NCBI GenBank assembly: GCA_949935795.1 | Contig: CATLFX010000003.1 | Coordinates: forward strand, 45,562-109,561 | DNA: 64,000 bases | Direction of reading: 5' to 3' | Source: an uncultured Oscillospiraceae bacterium | GTDB lineage: Bacteria; Bacillota; Clostridia; Oscillospirales; Oscillospiraceae | Shown here: positions 14,068 to 22,489 of the stretch, piece after piece | Numbering within the stretch: position 1 is the first letter of the stretch | Layout: each line of letters starts with the position of its first letter | The notes under the pieces: generated by a model | Seen by the model: the letters and a program-made list of their open reading frames with translations, nothing else | Told to the model about the DNA's origin: nothing | Databases searched by the model: none | Position numbers and translations under genes: made by a program

Positions 14068-14073
14068 GGGCGT

Positions 14074-14280
14074 GTTACTTTCTCTCTCGCGAGAGAAAGT
14101 AACCAAAGAGCGCGCTTAGGGGGCATCCCGCCCCAGTGAACACGGCCCATGAGGGCGGGCCGCGTCCACAGGCGGGCTTCCCCCTAAGAACCCCCTGTAC
14201 GGGGACGCCCTATACGGCACGGGTGTGGACCTTTCCGGCGCATGGAGCCGGGACTGATTCCCCCTATTTGCGCTGCCGCT
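14074..14280 (+). repeat. Dispersed multi-hairpin element type 1, copy C
   Basis: Head hairpin TTACTTTCTCTC/GAGAGAAAGTAA, then CTTAGGGGG...CCCCCTAAG, ACCCCCTGTACGGGG, CCCTATACGG, and closing CTATTTGCGCTGCCGC. It starts seven bases after the YitT stop codon in the same orientation. Confidence 0.87.
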
Positions 14281-14374
14281 TGTGTTCAGGTACCGGCTAT
14301 GAGTCAGGTCCACCACTTGCGCCTCCTGGGGTGGACCGTTCGCGCCGGGTTCGCCGCGTGCTTTTCCAGCGCAG

Positions 14375-14390
14375 TGTTTCACGTGAAACA
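14375..14390. promoter_or_regulatory. parS site 2
   Basis: TGTTTCACGTGAAACA is a perfect match to the Firmicute parS consensus, upstream of noc. Confidence 0.95.
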
Positions 14391-14435
14391 GTTTGGCTTT
14401 GATTCAAGTTCCCTGTGTGGCTGTCCTGCGCTTCT

Positions 14436-14575
14436 TGTCACGCTCGGATTGGCCGCGCCGCCGGGCCGCTTTCCCTCCGACTCGGGCCGACCTGCGGCCC
14501 TCCGCTTGCCCTCGCTCCAGTCCAAGTTCCCCTGCGCGGCTATCCTCGCGCTTCCCTTCGATGGAATTCGCCCCC
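14436..14575. repeat. GC-rich repeat type 4, copy 1
   Basis: It opens with TGTCACGCTCGGATTGGCC and closes with CCCCTGCGCGGCTATCCTCG; both blocks recur at 60882-61070 with a different middle part. It fills the gap before noc. Confidence 0.65.
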
Positions 14576-14622
14576 CCGCTGTGATATGCTCTTGGTATAT
14601 TTACAAACGGGAGGCGGAAGAA

Positions 14623-15414
14623 ATGTCCCTCTTTCCAAAAACGGCCAAGCGGCAGGTCCTGGACCTGGCCCTTGACGACATCCAACCCAACCCCCATCAG
14701 CCCCGGCGGACCTTTGTCCCGGAAGAACTGGCGGAGCTGGCCCTGTCCATCTCTCAAGTGGGGGTGCTCCAGCCCCTGTCCGTCCGGCGGGTTGAAACCG
14801 GCTGGGAACTGATCGCCGGGGAGCGGCGGCTGCGGGCGGCTAAAATGGCGGGGCTGACGAGGGTGCCCTGCCTGCCCGTCGAGGCGGACGACGACGAGTC
14901 CGCCCTGCTGGCCCTGGTGGAAAATCTCCAGCGAAAGGATCTGGACGTGTGGGAGGAGGCCGCTGCCCTGCGCCAGCTCATTGACCGCCACCACCTTTCC
15001 CAGGAGGAGGCTGCCCGCCGGGTGGGCAAGAGCCAGTCCGCCGTGGCCAACAAACTCCGGCTGCTCAAGCTGCCCCAGGATGTGATCGACGGCCTGCGGA
15101 CAAGCCGTCTCTCCGAGCGCCACGCCCGGGCGCTGCTGCGGCTGGATTCCCCCGGCCTCCAGCGGACCGCCCTTGACCACATGGTAAAGCACCAGCTCAA
15201 TGTGGCCCAGACCGAGGCCTACATCGAGCGGCTGATCCAGCAGCGGCCCGCCCCCAGAAAAGCGGAGCCGGTATACCGCATCCGGGATGTGCGGCTGTTT
15301 CTCAACACCGTCAAGCGCAGCCTGGCCGTGATGCAGTCCGCCGGGGTGGACGCCCGGTGCGGACGGGAGGAGACGGACAGCGAGATCACTCTGACCATCC
15401 ATATTCCCAAATAG
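14623..15414 (+). CDS. noc: Nucleoid occlusion / ParB-like DNA-binding protein
   Basis: A 263-residue ParB-family protein from the ATG at 14623 with GGAGGCGG just upstream; the longer open frame begins inside a repeat. The ParB N-terminal domain is clear (DIQPNPHQPRR, GERRLRAAKMAGL, ENLQRKDL), followed by a helix-turn-helix (LSQEEAARRVGKSQSAVANKL). It precedes parA and parB, the same order as noc-soj-spo0J in Bacillus, and therefore most likely is Noc, a CTP-dependent clamp that blocks division over the nucleoid. It could instead be a second Spo0J paralogue; the binding sequence cannot be told from the protein alone. Confidence 0.82.
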   Translation: MSLFPKTAKRQVLDLALDDIQPNPHQPRRTFVPEELAELALSISQVGVLQPLSVRRVETGWELIAGERRLRAAKMAGLTRVPCLPVEADDDESALLALVENLQRKDLDVWEEAAALRQLIDRHHLSQEEAARRVGKSQSAVANKLRLLKLPQDVIDGLRTSRLSERHARALLRLDSPGLQRTALDHMVKHQLNVAQTEAYIERLIQQRPAPRKAEPVYRIRDVRLFLNTVKRSLAVMQSAGVDARCGREETDSEITLTIHIPK

Positions 15415-15437
15415 GGGACAACGACCCCCTTTCCAAA

Positions 15438-15466
15438 AGGCGGACCCCAGGGTCTGCCTTTTTTGT
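15438..15466 (+). terminator. Intrinsic terminator after noc
   Basis: AGGCGGACCC pairs with GGTCTGCCT around CAG, followed by TTTTTTG. Confidence 0.85.
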
Positions 15467-15572
15467 TGCTTTCATGGGGACGTTATTTTTTCAAAACAGT
15501 TGAAATTACCCCCCAGACAAGATATAATGTTTCTTACACGTCAGAAAAGAACCACAAAGAGGGGGAGCCGCT

Positions 15573-16343
15573 ATGGGAAAGACCATCGCCATTGTCAACC
15601 AAAAGGGGGGCGTAGGCAAAACCACATCCTGCGTCAACCTGGCCGCCGCGCTCACCGCCCAGGGAGCCAAGGTACTGGTATGCGATTTTGACCCCCAGGG
15701 CAACGCCACCTCCGGCTTTGGCCTGGACAAAAGCCGCTCTCCCAGCGTGTACGATGTGATTTTAGGAGACGCCCCCATGCCCAAGGCCGTGGTCAGCACC
15801 AAATGGGGAGACGTGGTCCCCGCCAACAAAGCCCTGTCCGGGGCCACGGTGGAGCTCATCGCCCTGGACCGGCGGGAGTACCGGCTGAAGGACGCCATTG
15901 AGGAGGTCAAGGGCAGTTACGATTTCATTTTCATCGACTGCCCCCCGTCTTTGGAACTGCTTACCCTGGACGGGCTGTGCGCCGCCGACACCTTATTAGT
16001 TCCCGTCCAGTGCGAATATTACGCGCTGGAGGGTCTGTCCGACCTGCTGTACACCGTCCGGCTGGCAAAACAGCGTCTGAACCCATCCCTGGAAATGGAG
16101 GGGGTTCTGCTCACCATGTACGACGGACGAACCAACCTGTCCCTCCAGGTGGCGGAGGAGGTCAAGCGCCACTTCCCCGGCAAGGTGTACGCCTCCGTCA
16201 TTCCCCGGAACGTGCGGCTGTCCGAGGCCCCCAGCCACGGGGTGCCCGTATCTGTCTATGACCCCCTGTCCCGGGGGGCGGAGGCCTACGAAACCCTGGC
16301 CAAGGAGTTTTTGACGAAGAATCCGATTGCGATGAAGAAATAA
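15573..16343 (+). CDS. parA: Chromosome-partitioning ATPase ParA/Soj
   Basis: A 256-residue ParA ATPase that segregates ParB-parS complexes and tunes replication initiation. The deviant Walker A motif KGGVGKTT is at residues 11-18, Walker A' (DFDPQGNATSG) near 40, and Walker B (FIFIDCPPSLELL) near 115. The C-terminal IPRNVRLSEAPSHG is the typical Soj signature. A GGGGGAG ribosome site precedes the ATG. It is followed by a type 3 repeat and a parS site before parB. Confidence 0.96.
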   Translation: MGKTIAIVNQKGGVGKTTSCVNLAAALTAQGAKVLVCDFDPQGNATSGFGLDKSRSPSVYDVILGDAPMPKAVVSTKWGDVVPANKALSGATVELIALDRREYRLKDAIEEVKGSYDFIFIDCPPSLELLTLDGLCAADTLLVPVQCEYYALEGLSDLLYTVRLAKQRLNPSLEMEGVLLTMYDGRTNLSLQVAEEVKRHFPGKVYASVIPRNVRLSEAPSHGVPVSVYDPLSRGAEAYETLAKEFLTKNPIAMKK

Positions 16344-16349
16344 ACTGGG

Positions 16350-16446
16350 GCCCCCATCGAAGCCCAGCGCAGCGGGTTCGATGGGGAAAAGGAGCGGACG
16401 AGCTTTCACCGCAGGCCAAAGCGAATGAGCGCAGCTTGCCCCGACG
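16350..16446. repeat. Intergenic repeat element type 3, copy 2
   Basis: CCCCATCGAAGCCCAGCG...GGGTTCGATGGGG hairpin followed by GACGAGCTTTC and GCAGCTTGCCCCGACGA. It shares these blocks in the same order with the insertion in tadA at 11475-11579. Confidence 0.8.
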
Positions 16447-16462
16447 AGTTTCACGTGAAACA
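16447..16462. promoter_or_regulatory. parS site 3
   Basis: AGTTTCACGTGAAACA, between parA and parB. Confidence 0.92.
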
Positions 16463-16514
16463 TTGGAGCAATCTCCGCCGCCCTAACTAGACAAATAGAA
16501 AAGGAGTGAACCAG

Positions 16515-17417
16515 ATGGCAAAAGCCAAAGGTCTGGGCAAGGGCCTGGACGCCCTCATGGGCGACTCCGTCACCATGCAGAGTCAAGAGGCCGGGTCGGT
16601 CATGCTGCCCATCTCCCAGGTGGAGCCGGGACTGAACCAGCCCCGGAAGCGGTTTGACGACGAGGCCCTTGCCGACCTGGCCGCCTCCATCGAGGAGCAC
16701 GGCATTATACAGCCCCTCACCGTCCGGCGGCTGTCCACCGGCTACTACCAGATCATTGCCGGGGAACGGCGCTGGCGGGCCGCCAAGCTGGCGGGCCGGA
16801 AGGAGGTCCCCGTGGTCATCATCGAGGCGGACGACCGCAAGGTGATGGAGCTGGGCCTCATTGAAAACCTCCAGCGGGAGGATCTGAACCCGGTGGAGGA
16901 GGCGGAGGGCTATCTGGCCCTGCTCACCGATTTCGGCATGACCCAGGAGGAGCTGGCCCGCCGGATGGGCAAGTCCCGTCCCGCCATCGCCAACGCCCTG
17001 CGGCTCACCGCCCTGCCCCCCTCCGTCCGGGAGCTGCTGGCGGAGGGAAAAATCTCCGCCGGGCACGGCCGGGCGGTGCTCATGGTGGAGGGGGAACAGG
17101 CCCAAGCCGCCTTTGCCCAGAAAATTGTGGACGAGGGTTGGAGCGTCCGTCAGGCGGAGGCCGCCGCCAAGCGGTTTACCCTGGACGAGCCCAAGATAAA
17201 GTCCCCAAAACCCGCCGACGAAAACCGGCTCTACATTGAGACCGCGCAAAAGGACCTGTCCCTGCGGCTGGGCCGGAAGGTGACCATCTCCAACGGGCGG
17301 AAAAAGGGCAAACTTGAGCTGGAATACTACGACGTGGACGACTTAAACGACCTGCTGGACCAGCTGGGAAAGCTCACCCCGGCGGAGCGGCCCTCGGAAG
17401 GGGGCGGCGAGGGATGA
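16515..17417 (+). CDS. parB: Chromosome-partitioning protein ParB/Spo0J
   Basis: A 300-residue ParB. The N-terminal KGLGKGLDALMG is the usual ParA-stimulating peptide, followed by the CTPase domain (QPRKRFDDEAL, GERRWRAAKLAGR, ENLQREDLNP) and the helix-turn-helix MTQEELARRMGKSRPAIANAL near residue 140. The start is the ATG at 16515, eight bases after AAGGAG; a GTG at 16506 overlaps that site. It should load on the four parS sites counted here. Its stop codon overlaps the next start. Confidence 0.96.
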   Translation: MAKAKGLGKGLDALMGDSVTMQSQEAGSVMLPISQVEPGLNQPRKRFDDEALADLAASIEEHGIIQPLTVRRLSTGYYQIIAGERRWRAAKLAGRKEVPVVIIEADDRKVMELGLIENLQREDLNPVEEAEGYLALLTDFGMTQEELARRMGKSRPAIANALRLTALPPSVRELLAEGKISAGHGRAVLMVEGEQAQAAFAQKIVDEGWSVRQAEAAAKRFTLDEPKIKSPKPADENRLYIETAQKDLSLRLGRKVTISNGRKKGKLELEYYDVDDLNDLLDQLGKLTPAERPSEGGGEG

Positions 17418-18580
17418 GCGAACAGGAACAGCAGCACTTTGACACCTCCGGGGCCGACGTTTCACGTGAAACACTGAGCCACAGGGAGCCGGAGAAATCT
17501 GAAGCCGCCGAAGAAATAACCCCTGAACAGCAGATGCTCTATGACATCATAGACCGCTCTATGGCCAAAAGCCAGGAGCGGCAAGCCGGGGAAAACACGG
17601 AGGACCCCGCCCCGCCCCGGGAGGAGCCGGAACAGGAACAGCAGGACTCCCCTCCCCCGCCCCAGAAGAACAAGCCCTCCTCCTTTTACGTCTATCTGGC
17701 GGTGCTGTTCGGCGCGGCGTTCCTCATGCTGCTGCTGGCCTACTTCGTCCAGCAGCGCAACAACGCCACCGCCATGGACGACCTGCGGATGACCAACAAC
17801 GCCTCCAGGGAGGAACTGCTGGAGGACATCAAAGCTCTGGAGGCGGAGCGGGACCGGCTCCAAAAAGAGGTGGAGTATCAAAAGGGCCGGGTCACGCAGA
17901 AAAATGAGGAAACCGAACGGCTCCAAAGCAATCTCGAAAATTCCAATAGCAGATGGAGCGATCAGCACATTCAAACAATAACCCTGAAGTATTTTTGGTA
18001 TATCGACCAGTTCATGAAAAACAGGGATTATCCCATGGCCGCCGCCGCGGTCTTATTCCAGGCGGATTCTTATCGAGAGACGTGGAATACCCAAGTTGAC
18101 ATCAACCCTGTCCAGGTGGAACAATACGAAGCATACCGGCAGGAACTCATCGACCGGGGATATTTGGAGGAACGTCTTAACATAAGCACCCTGGACCACC
18201 TTTCCCCGACAAATCTGTGCTTTACGCAAAAGTGGGACCCCAGCCAAAATGATGAAACAGCGGCGCTTTGCAATCTCTGGTGTGCTTTAAATGGACATTT
18301 TGTATTTGAAGACGATGATGCCGCCGCCCAATATCTGTTTTATTACCCCCTGGGCCGGCCCGAAACCGGATATCAGGACTATGTGTCCCGTCTGGCCAGC
18401 GATTTTACCCTGGAACAGTTTCAAATCATGAAGGATGAACTGACGGAGGACTGGTATATCACCGTACTGGTCGACGGCTCCATCATCAAAAATTACTCCG
18501 CTTCCCAAACCGATGAACGGTATGTCCTTCCCTTCCAGCTCCCCGAGACAGAGAGCTGGAAATACACCTACTATGGCTGA
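17414..18580 (+). CDS. Single-pass membrane protein with coiled coil, unknown function
   Basis: A 388-residue protein starting with ATGA overlapping the parB stop codon. Residues 1-88 are a disordered, Glu/Gln/Pro-rich cytoplasmic part, 89-111 one transmembrane helix (LAVLFGAAFLMLLLAYF), about 120-175 a coiled coil (EELLEDIKALEAERDRLQKE), and the rest an outside domain rich in aromatic residues that I do not recognise. A parS site is embedded in codons 15-20 (read as VSRET). Coupling to parB suggests co-expression with the partition genes; a role in anchoring or envelope sensing would be speculation. Confidence 0.8.
   Translation: MSEQEQQHFDTSGADVSRETLSHREPEKSEAAEEITPEQQMLYDIIDRSMAKSQERQAGENTEDPAPPREEPEQEQQDSPPPPQKNKPSSFYVYLAVLFGAAFLMLLLAYFVQQRNNATAMDDLRMTNNASREELLEDIKALEAERDRLQKEVEYQKGRVTQKNEETERLQSNLENSNSRWSDQHIQTITLKYFWYIDQFMKNRDYPMAAAAVLFQADSYRETWNTQVDINPVQVEQYEAYRQELIDRGYLEERLNISTLDHLSPTNLCFTQKWDPSQNDETAALCNLWCALNGHFVFEDDDAAAQYLFYYPLGRPETGYQDYVSRLASDFTLEQFQIMKDELTEDWYITVLVDGSIIKNYSASQTDERYVLPFQLPETESWKYTYYG
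17458..17473. promoter_or_regulatory. parS site 4, inside a coding sequence
   Basis: CGTTTCACGTGAAACA, carried within the open frame of the membrane-protein gene just after parB. Confidence 0.9.
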
Positions 18581-18607
18581 CTAAAAACATAAAAGGATGA
18601 TAAAATT

Positions 18608-19909
18608 ATGTTAGACATCAAATTTGTCCGGGAAAACCCGGAGCTCGTCAAAGAGAACATCAAGAAGAAGTTCCAGGAGGAAAAGCTCCCCCTGGTGGAT
18701 CAGGTCATCGAGCTGGACCGCCGCAACCGGGACGCCATGACCGAGGCCAACACTCTCCGGGCCGACCGCAACAAGCTGTCCAAGCAGGTGGGCATGCTGA
18801 TGGGCCAGGCCAAGAAGGACCCCTCCAAGCTGGCGGAGGCCGAGGAGGCCAAGGCCAAGGTGAAGGCCAACGCCGACCGTCTGGCGGAGCTGGAAAAGCT
18901 GGAGGACGAGCTGGCCGTTGAAATCCGGAAGATCATGCTGGTCATCCCCAACATCATCGACCCCTCCGTGCCCATCGGCCCCGACGACTCCGCCAACGTG
19001 GAGGTGGAGCGGTTCGGCGACCCCGTGGTCCCCGAGTTTGAGATTCCCTACCACACCGACATCATGGAGCGCTTCGACGGCGTGGACATGGACGCGGCGG
19101 GCCGCGTGTCCGGCGCGGGGTTCTACTACCTGATGGGGGATATCGCCCGTCTCCATGAGGCGGTGCTGGCCTACGCCCGGGACTTCATGATCGGCAAGGG
19201 CTTCATCTTCTGCGTGCCCCCCTTCATGATCCACGGCAACGTGGTGGAGGGCGTCATGTCCCAGACCGACATGGACGCCATGATGTATAAAATTGAGGGC
19301 GAAGACCTATATTTGATTGGTACCTCCGAGCACTCCATGATCGGCAAGTTCATCGACCAGATCATCCCCGAGGAGAAGCTGCCCCAGACCCTCACCTCCT
19401 ACTCCCCCTGCTTCCGAAAGGAGAAGGGCTCCCACGGCATTGAGGAGCGGGGTGTGTACCGCATCCACCAGTTTGAGAAGCAGGAGATGATCGTGGTGTG
19501 TAAGCCCGAGGACTCCATGGACTGGTACGAGAAGATGTGGCGGTACTCGGTGGAGCTCTTCCGCTCCATGGACATCCCCGTGCGCCAGCTGGAGTGCTGC
19601 TCCGGCGACCTGGCCGACCTGAAGGTGAAGTCCTGTGACATCGAGGCCTGGTCCCCCCGGCAGAAGAAGTATTTTGAGGTGTGTTCCTGCTCCAACCTGG
19701 GTGACGCCCAGGCCCGCCGCCTGAAAATGCGGGTGAAGGGGGAGAGCGGAACCTATCTGCCCCACACCCTGAACAACACCGTGGCCGCGCCTCCCCGCAT
19801 GCTCATCGCCCTGCTGGAGAACAACCTCCAGGCCGACGGCACCGTAAAGGTTCCCGCCGTGCTTCAGCCCTACATGGGGGGCACAGAGGTGCTGATACCG
19901 AAGCACTGA
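18608..19909 (+). CDS. serS: Seryl-tRNA synthetase
   Basis: A 433-residue class II synthetase. The N-terminal tRNA-binding coiled coil occupies about residues 1-105, motif 2 reads CFRKEKGSHGIEERGVYRIH and motif 3 reads LNNTVAAPPRMLIALLENN. The motif 3 wording differs from the common GLAVGRTLVA version but is one I recall from other Clostridia, so I do not regard it as defective. It follows the membrane-protein gene by 27 bp, with AAGGATG upstream of the ATG; no T-box is visible in front of it. Confidence 0.96.
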   Translation: MLDIKFVRENPELVKENIKKKFQEEKLPLVDQVIELDRRNRDAMTEANTLRADRNKLSKQVGMLMGQAKKDPSKLAEAEEAKAKVKANADRLAELEKLEDELAVEIRKIMLVIPNIIDPSVPIGPDDSANVEVERFGDPVVPEFEIPYHTDIMERFDGVDMDAAGRVSGAGFYYLMGDIARLHEAVLAYARDFMIGKGFIFCVPPFMIHGNVVEGVMSQTDMDAMMYKIEGEDLYLIGTSEHSMIGKFIDQIIPEEKLPQTLTSYSPCFRKEKGSHGIEERGVYRIHQFEKQEMIVVCKPEDSMDWYEKMWRYSVELFRSMDIPVRQLECCSGDLADLKVKSCDIEAWSPRQKKYFEVCSCSNLGDAQARRLKMRVKGESGTYLPHTLNNTVAAPPRMLIALLENNLQADGTVKVPAVLQPYMGGTEVLIPKH

Positions 19910-19918
19910 GTGCTGTTT

Positions 19919-19972
19919 ATTCCTTTTTCTTGAAAGAAAAAGGAACCGAAAAAGAGCTTTAGGCCGTTACCG
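19919..19972 (+). repeat. A/T-rich hairpin element type 2, copy b
   Basis: TTCCTTTTTCTT/GAAAGAAAAAGGAA hairpin, then CCGAAAAAGAGCTTTAGG. It begins about ten bases after the serS stop codon, in the same orientation. Confidence 0.75.
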
Positions 19973-20042
19973 ACGCGGATGGTTTCTGAAAAGTTATCGT
20001 TCGACCGCAGAAAGCTAGATTTTTATCACAAAATTAAGTGGA

Positions 20043-20099
20043 AAGTTTAAAAGTTCCTTTTTTCGCTTCCTTTTTTCTTTTCAAAGAAAAAAGGAAGGG
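20043..20099 (-). repeat. A/T-rich hairpin element type 2, copy c
   Basis: Read on the minus strand: CTTCCTTTTTTC...GAAAAAAGGAAG, then CGAAAAAAGGAACTTTTAAA. It faces copy b across about 70 bp. Confidence 0.75.
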
Positions 20100-20123
20100 C
20101 CCTTAAATGAAAGGAGAATTCTC

Positions 20124-20504
20124 ATGAAAAAGTTCTGGAAAGCTCTGGGTGTAGCCGCTCTGGCCGCCGCCGTTCCCGTCCGCTTTCAGAAGGACGACGC
20201 CACGGGCGAGAAGACCTTCCAATCCCTGCTGGTCTCCGTGAACGTGGGCCCCGGTGAGGAGGGCGGCACCTCCATTGACATCAACTTTGGGGACGGCGTG
20301 CTCACCCAGGCCATCGGCGGCCTGGTAAACGCCAAGAAGGAGTCCAAGCTGTTCACCGAGGACCCGGAGGAAGCGGTTTTGTTCGCCGACGGCCAGCCGG
20401 AGGCCGCCGCCGAAGAACCGGCCGCCCAGGGCGAGGAAGCTGAGGCCGCTAAGGAAGCCGCTGAACCCGAGGCCACCGAGGAGGATTTTGACCCCGATCT
20501 CTGA
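20124..20504 (+). CDS. Small acidic-tailed protein of unknown function
   Basis: A 126-residue protein with AAAGGAG seven bases before the ATG. It opens with MKKFWKALGVAALAAAVPVR, which looks like an amphipathic or weak membrane-associating helix, followed by a conserved-looking core (TFQSLLVSVNVGP, SIDINFGDGVL). The final 45 residues are almost all Ala, Glu and Pro and end EDFDPDL. I do not recognise a family. It is probably co-transcribed with the next two genes, ending in rsmG. Confidence 0.75.
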   Translation: MKKFWKALGVAALAAAVPVRFQKDDATGEKTFQSLLVSVNVGPGEEGGTSIDINFGDGVLTQAIGGLVNAKKESKLFTEDPEEAVLFADGQPEAAAEEPAAQGEEAEAAKEAAEPEATEEDFDPDL

Positions 20505-20524
20505 TCCAGTGAGGAAAAACGCCA

Positions 20525-20875
20525 ATGGAAGAAAAGGAACCCCTCCAAACCCAGGAGGAAAAGCAGGAGGGCTGGACCCCCGCGTCCTTTGAGAAACGGA
20601 CCGCCGCCTGGATGGGCATTGCCTACGTCCTCATGCTGCTCTTTGTCATCAATTTCGCCATCTATACCGGGGGGCGGCAGCTCCCCGGCACATTTCCCCT
20701 GTTTCTCGTCCCCGTTTCCGTGGCGCTGGCCGTCGTCACCATCCGGCGGATGAGGCTGGGGACCTGCCAGGGCGGGACGGCGGGAGGCGTGGCTGTGCTG
20801 GCCATGTGCGCCGTCGGCGTAGTCACTGGCCTGTCTTTGGGCGTGCCTGCCCTGCTGGCCGCCCTGGGGGTGTGA
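20525..20875 (+). CDS. Small membrane protein with three transmembrane helices
   Basis: A 116-residue protein. A charged 25-residue head (MEEKEPLQTQEEKQEG) precedes three hydrophobic segments at about 29-48, 57-73 and 85-114. No signature of a known family is visible. It sits 20 bp after the acidic-tailed protein and four bases before rsmG, so the three form one transcription unit. Confidence 0.75.
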   Translation: MEEKEPLQTQEEKQEGWTPASFEKRTAAWMGIAYVLMLLFVINFAIYTGGRQLPGTFPLFLVPVSVALAVVTIRRMRLGTCQGGTAGGVAVLAMCAVGVVTGLSLGVPALLAALGV

Positions 20876-20878
20876 ATC

Positions 20879-21592
20879 GTGGAGGCCCTGATTCGATCTG
20901 GCCTGTTCCAGCTGGTCCGGACTCAGCCGGTCCCCCAGGAGGCCCCTTCCCTGCTGGCCCGGTACGGAGAACTGCTGGTGGAAAAAAACAAGGTCATGAA
21001 CCTCACCGCCATCACCGACCCTCAGGACGTGGCCACCCTCCACATGCTGGACTGCGCCGCACTGCTGAACTGCGCCGGTTTTACGGGCAAAACCCTCATC
21101 GACGTGGGGACGGGCGCGGGCTTTCCCGGCCTGCCGCTGAAAATCCTGGTCCCCTCCCTGGAGGTCACCCTGCTGGACAGCCTGAACAAGCGGGTAGACT
21201 GGCTCAATGAGACCATTGGAGCACTGGGCCTGGAGGGCATACAGGCTGTGCATGGCCGGGCCGAGGAGGCGGGCCGGGAGCTTGAATTCCGGGAGCGCTT
21301 CGATTTTGCCGCCGCCCGGGCGGTGGCTGACCTGCGCCTTCTGTGCGAGCTGTGCCTTCCCCTCGTCAAAGTGGGCGGGCGCTTTCTGGCCATGAAGGGG
21401 ACGGACTGCGCCCAGGAGCTGGAGGCCGCCCTCCTCGCCATCCAGATTCTGGGAGGCCGGGTGGAGGACTGCTTTGACTACCAGATTCCCCACACCAATG
21501 TGACCCACCGGGTCATTTTAATTGAAAAAAGTGCCCCTTCCCCGGAAAAATATCCACGCCGATGGACTAAAATACAAAAGTCCCCCCTCTAG
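20879..21592 (+). CDS. rsmG: 16S rRNA (guanine527-N7)-methyltransferase
   Basis: A 237-residue RsmG (GidB) that methylates G527 of 16S rRNA using S-adenosylmethionine. It starts at GTG with GGGGTG six bases upstream. The cofactor loop is IDVGTGAGFPGLPLKIL near residue 77, preceded by the family motif NLTAITDPQDVATLHMLD, and FDFAAARAVADL is the second conserved block. In many Firmicutes rsmG adjoins noc, parA and parB at the origin, which fits its position here. Confidence 0.96.
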   Translation: MEALIRSGLFQLVRTQPVPQEAPSLLARYGELLVEKNKVMNLTAITDPQDVATLHMLDCAALLNCAGFTGKTLIDVGTGAGFPGLPLKILVPSLEVTLLDSLNKRVDWLNETIGALGLEGIQAVHGRAEEAGRELEFRERFDFAAARAVADLRLLCELCLPLVKVGGRFLAMKGTDCAQELEAALLAIQILGGRVEDCFDYQIPHTNVTHRVILIEKSAPSPEKYPRRWTKIQKSPL

Positions 21593-21656
21593 AAGCCAAA
21601 ATTTTCCGGCTGAATGAAAAATCTTGAATAAATTTTCATTATTTTCATATTTTTTG

Positions 21657-21685
21657 TTGCTATTTTCAGAAATTCATGCTATGAT
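21657..21685 (+). promoter_or_regulatory. Promoter of the MinD-like gene
   Basis: TTGCTA and TATGAT are 17 bases apart in an A/T-rich stretch, about 28 bases before the ATG. Confidence 0.65.
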
Positions 21686-21712
21686 TTTGAATGTATCGGA
21701 AGGAGGCGTCCC

Positions 21713-22444
21713 ATGGGCACTGCCGTCATGATTACATCGGGCAAGGGCGGCACCGGCAAGACCTCCCTCACCGCGGGTGTGGCCTCCTGCCTGGCGGCCC
21801 TGGGGCGCCGGGTGCTCTGCGTGGACCTGGACATCGGCCTGCGCAACCTGGATCTGACCCTGGGCATGTCCGACCGGGCCCTGATGGACTTTACCGACGT
21901 GATGGACTACCGCTGTCCCCTGCTCACTGCGGCGGTGGAACAGCCCGAGATACGAAACCTGTTTCTGCTCACCGCCCCCCATACCTCTCCGGGACTGGAT
22001 CAAAAGCGGTTTCAGGCGGTGATCGAAGAGGCCGCGGAATATTTCGACTATGTCTTCATGGACTCCCCCGCCGGGCTGGGAGAGGGCTTCCAGCTGGCCA
22101 TGAGCGCCGCCGACCGGGTGATCGTGGTGTCCTCCGTGGACCCCGCCGCCCTGCGGGACGCCCAGCGGACGGTGGCGGAACTCCATGAGCTGACCCGGCT
22201 CCACCTGGTGATGAACCGGGTTCAGCCCAGGCTGATCTCCAAGCTGCGCACCTCCATTGACAGCGCCATGGACACCGCCGGGCTTCCCCTGCTGGGGGTG
22301 GTGCCGGAGGACCCCAGCGTCACCCTGGCCACCGCCGCCGGAGTTCCGCTGATTCTCGCCACCTACAAGGGGGCCGCCCCCGCCTATCTGAATATCGCCA
22401 AGCGCCTTCTGGGACAGCGGGTTCCGCTGCTCCGCATCCGATAA
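21713..22444 (+). CDS. MinD/ParA-family ATPase
   Basis: A 243-residue P-loop ATPase. The deviant Walker A motif GKGGTGKTS is at residues 10-18, followed by VDLDIGLRNLDLTLGM, which is the MinD signature, and FMDSPAGLGEGFQLAM as Walker B. The C-terminus (YLNIAKRLLGQRVPLLRI) could form the amphipathic membrane-targeting helix of MinD, though it is shorter and less basic than usual. No minC or minE lies beside it. MinD is the best guess; a flagellar or cell-pole relative is an alternative. Confidence 0.85.
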   Translation: MGTAVMITSGKGGTGKTSLTAGVASCLAALGRRVLCVDLDIGLRNLDLTLGMSDRALMDFTDVMDYRCPLLTAAVEQPEIRNLFLLTAPHTSPGLDQKRFQAVIEEAAEYFDYVFMDSPAGLGEGFQLAMSAADRVIVVSSVDPAALRDAQRTVAELHELTRLHLVMNRVQPRLISKLRTSIDSAMDTAGLPLLGVVPEDPSVTLATAAGVPLILATYKGAAPAYLNIAKRLLGQRVPLLRIR

Positions 22445-22489
22445 GTCCATAAACCAGATACGCCACACCCTATAGAAAGGACGATCTGC

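Noticed and set aside
18608..19909. serS as a defective paralogue because of its unusual motif 3
   Set aside because: The NNT-x-AxPR form of motif 3 is one I recall from other Clostridia, and all other parts are intact.
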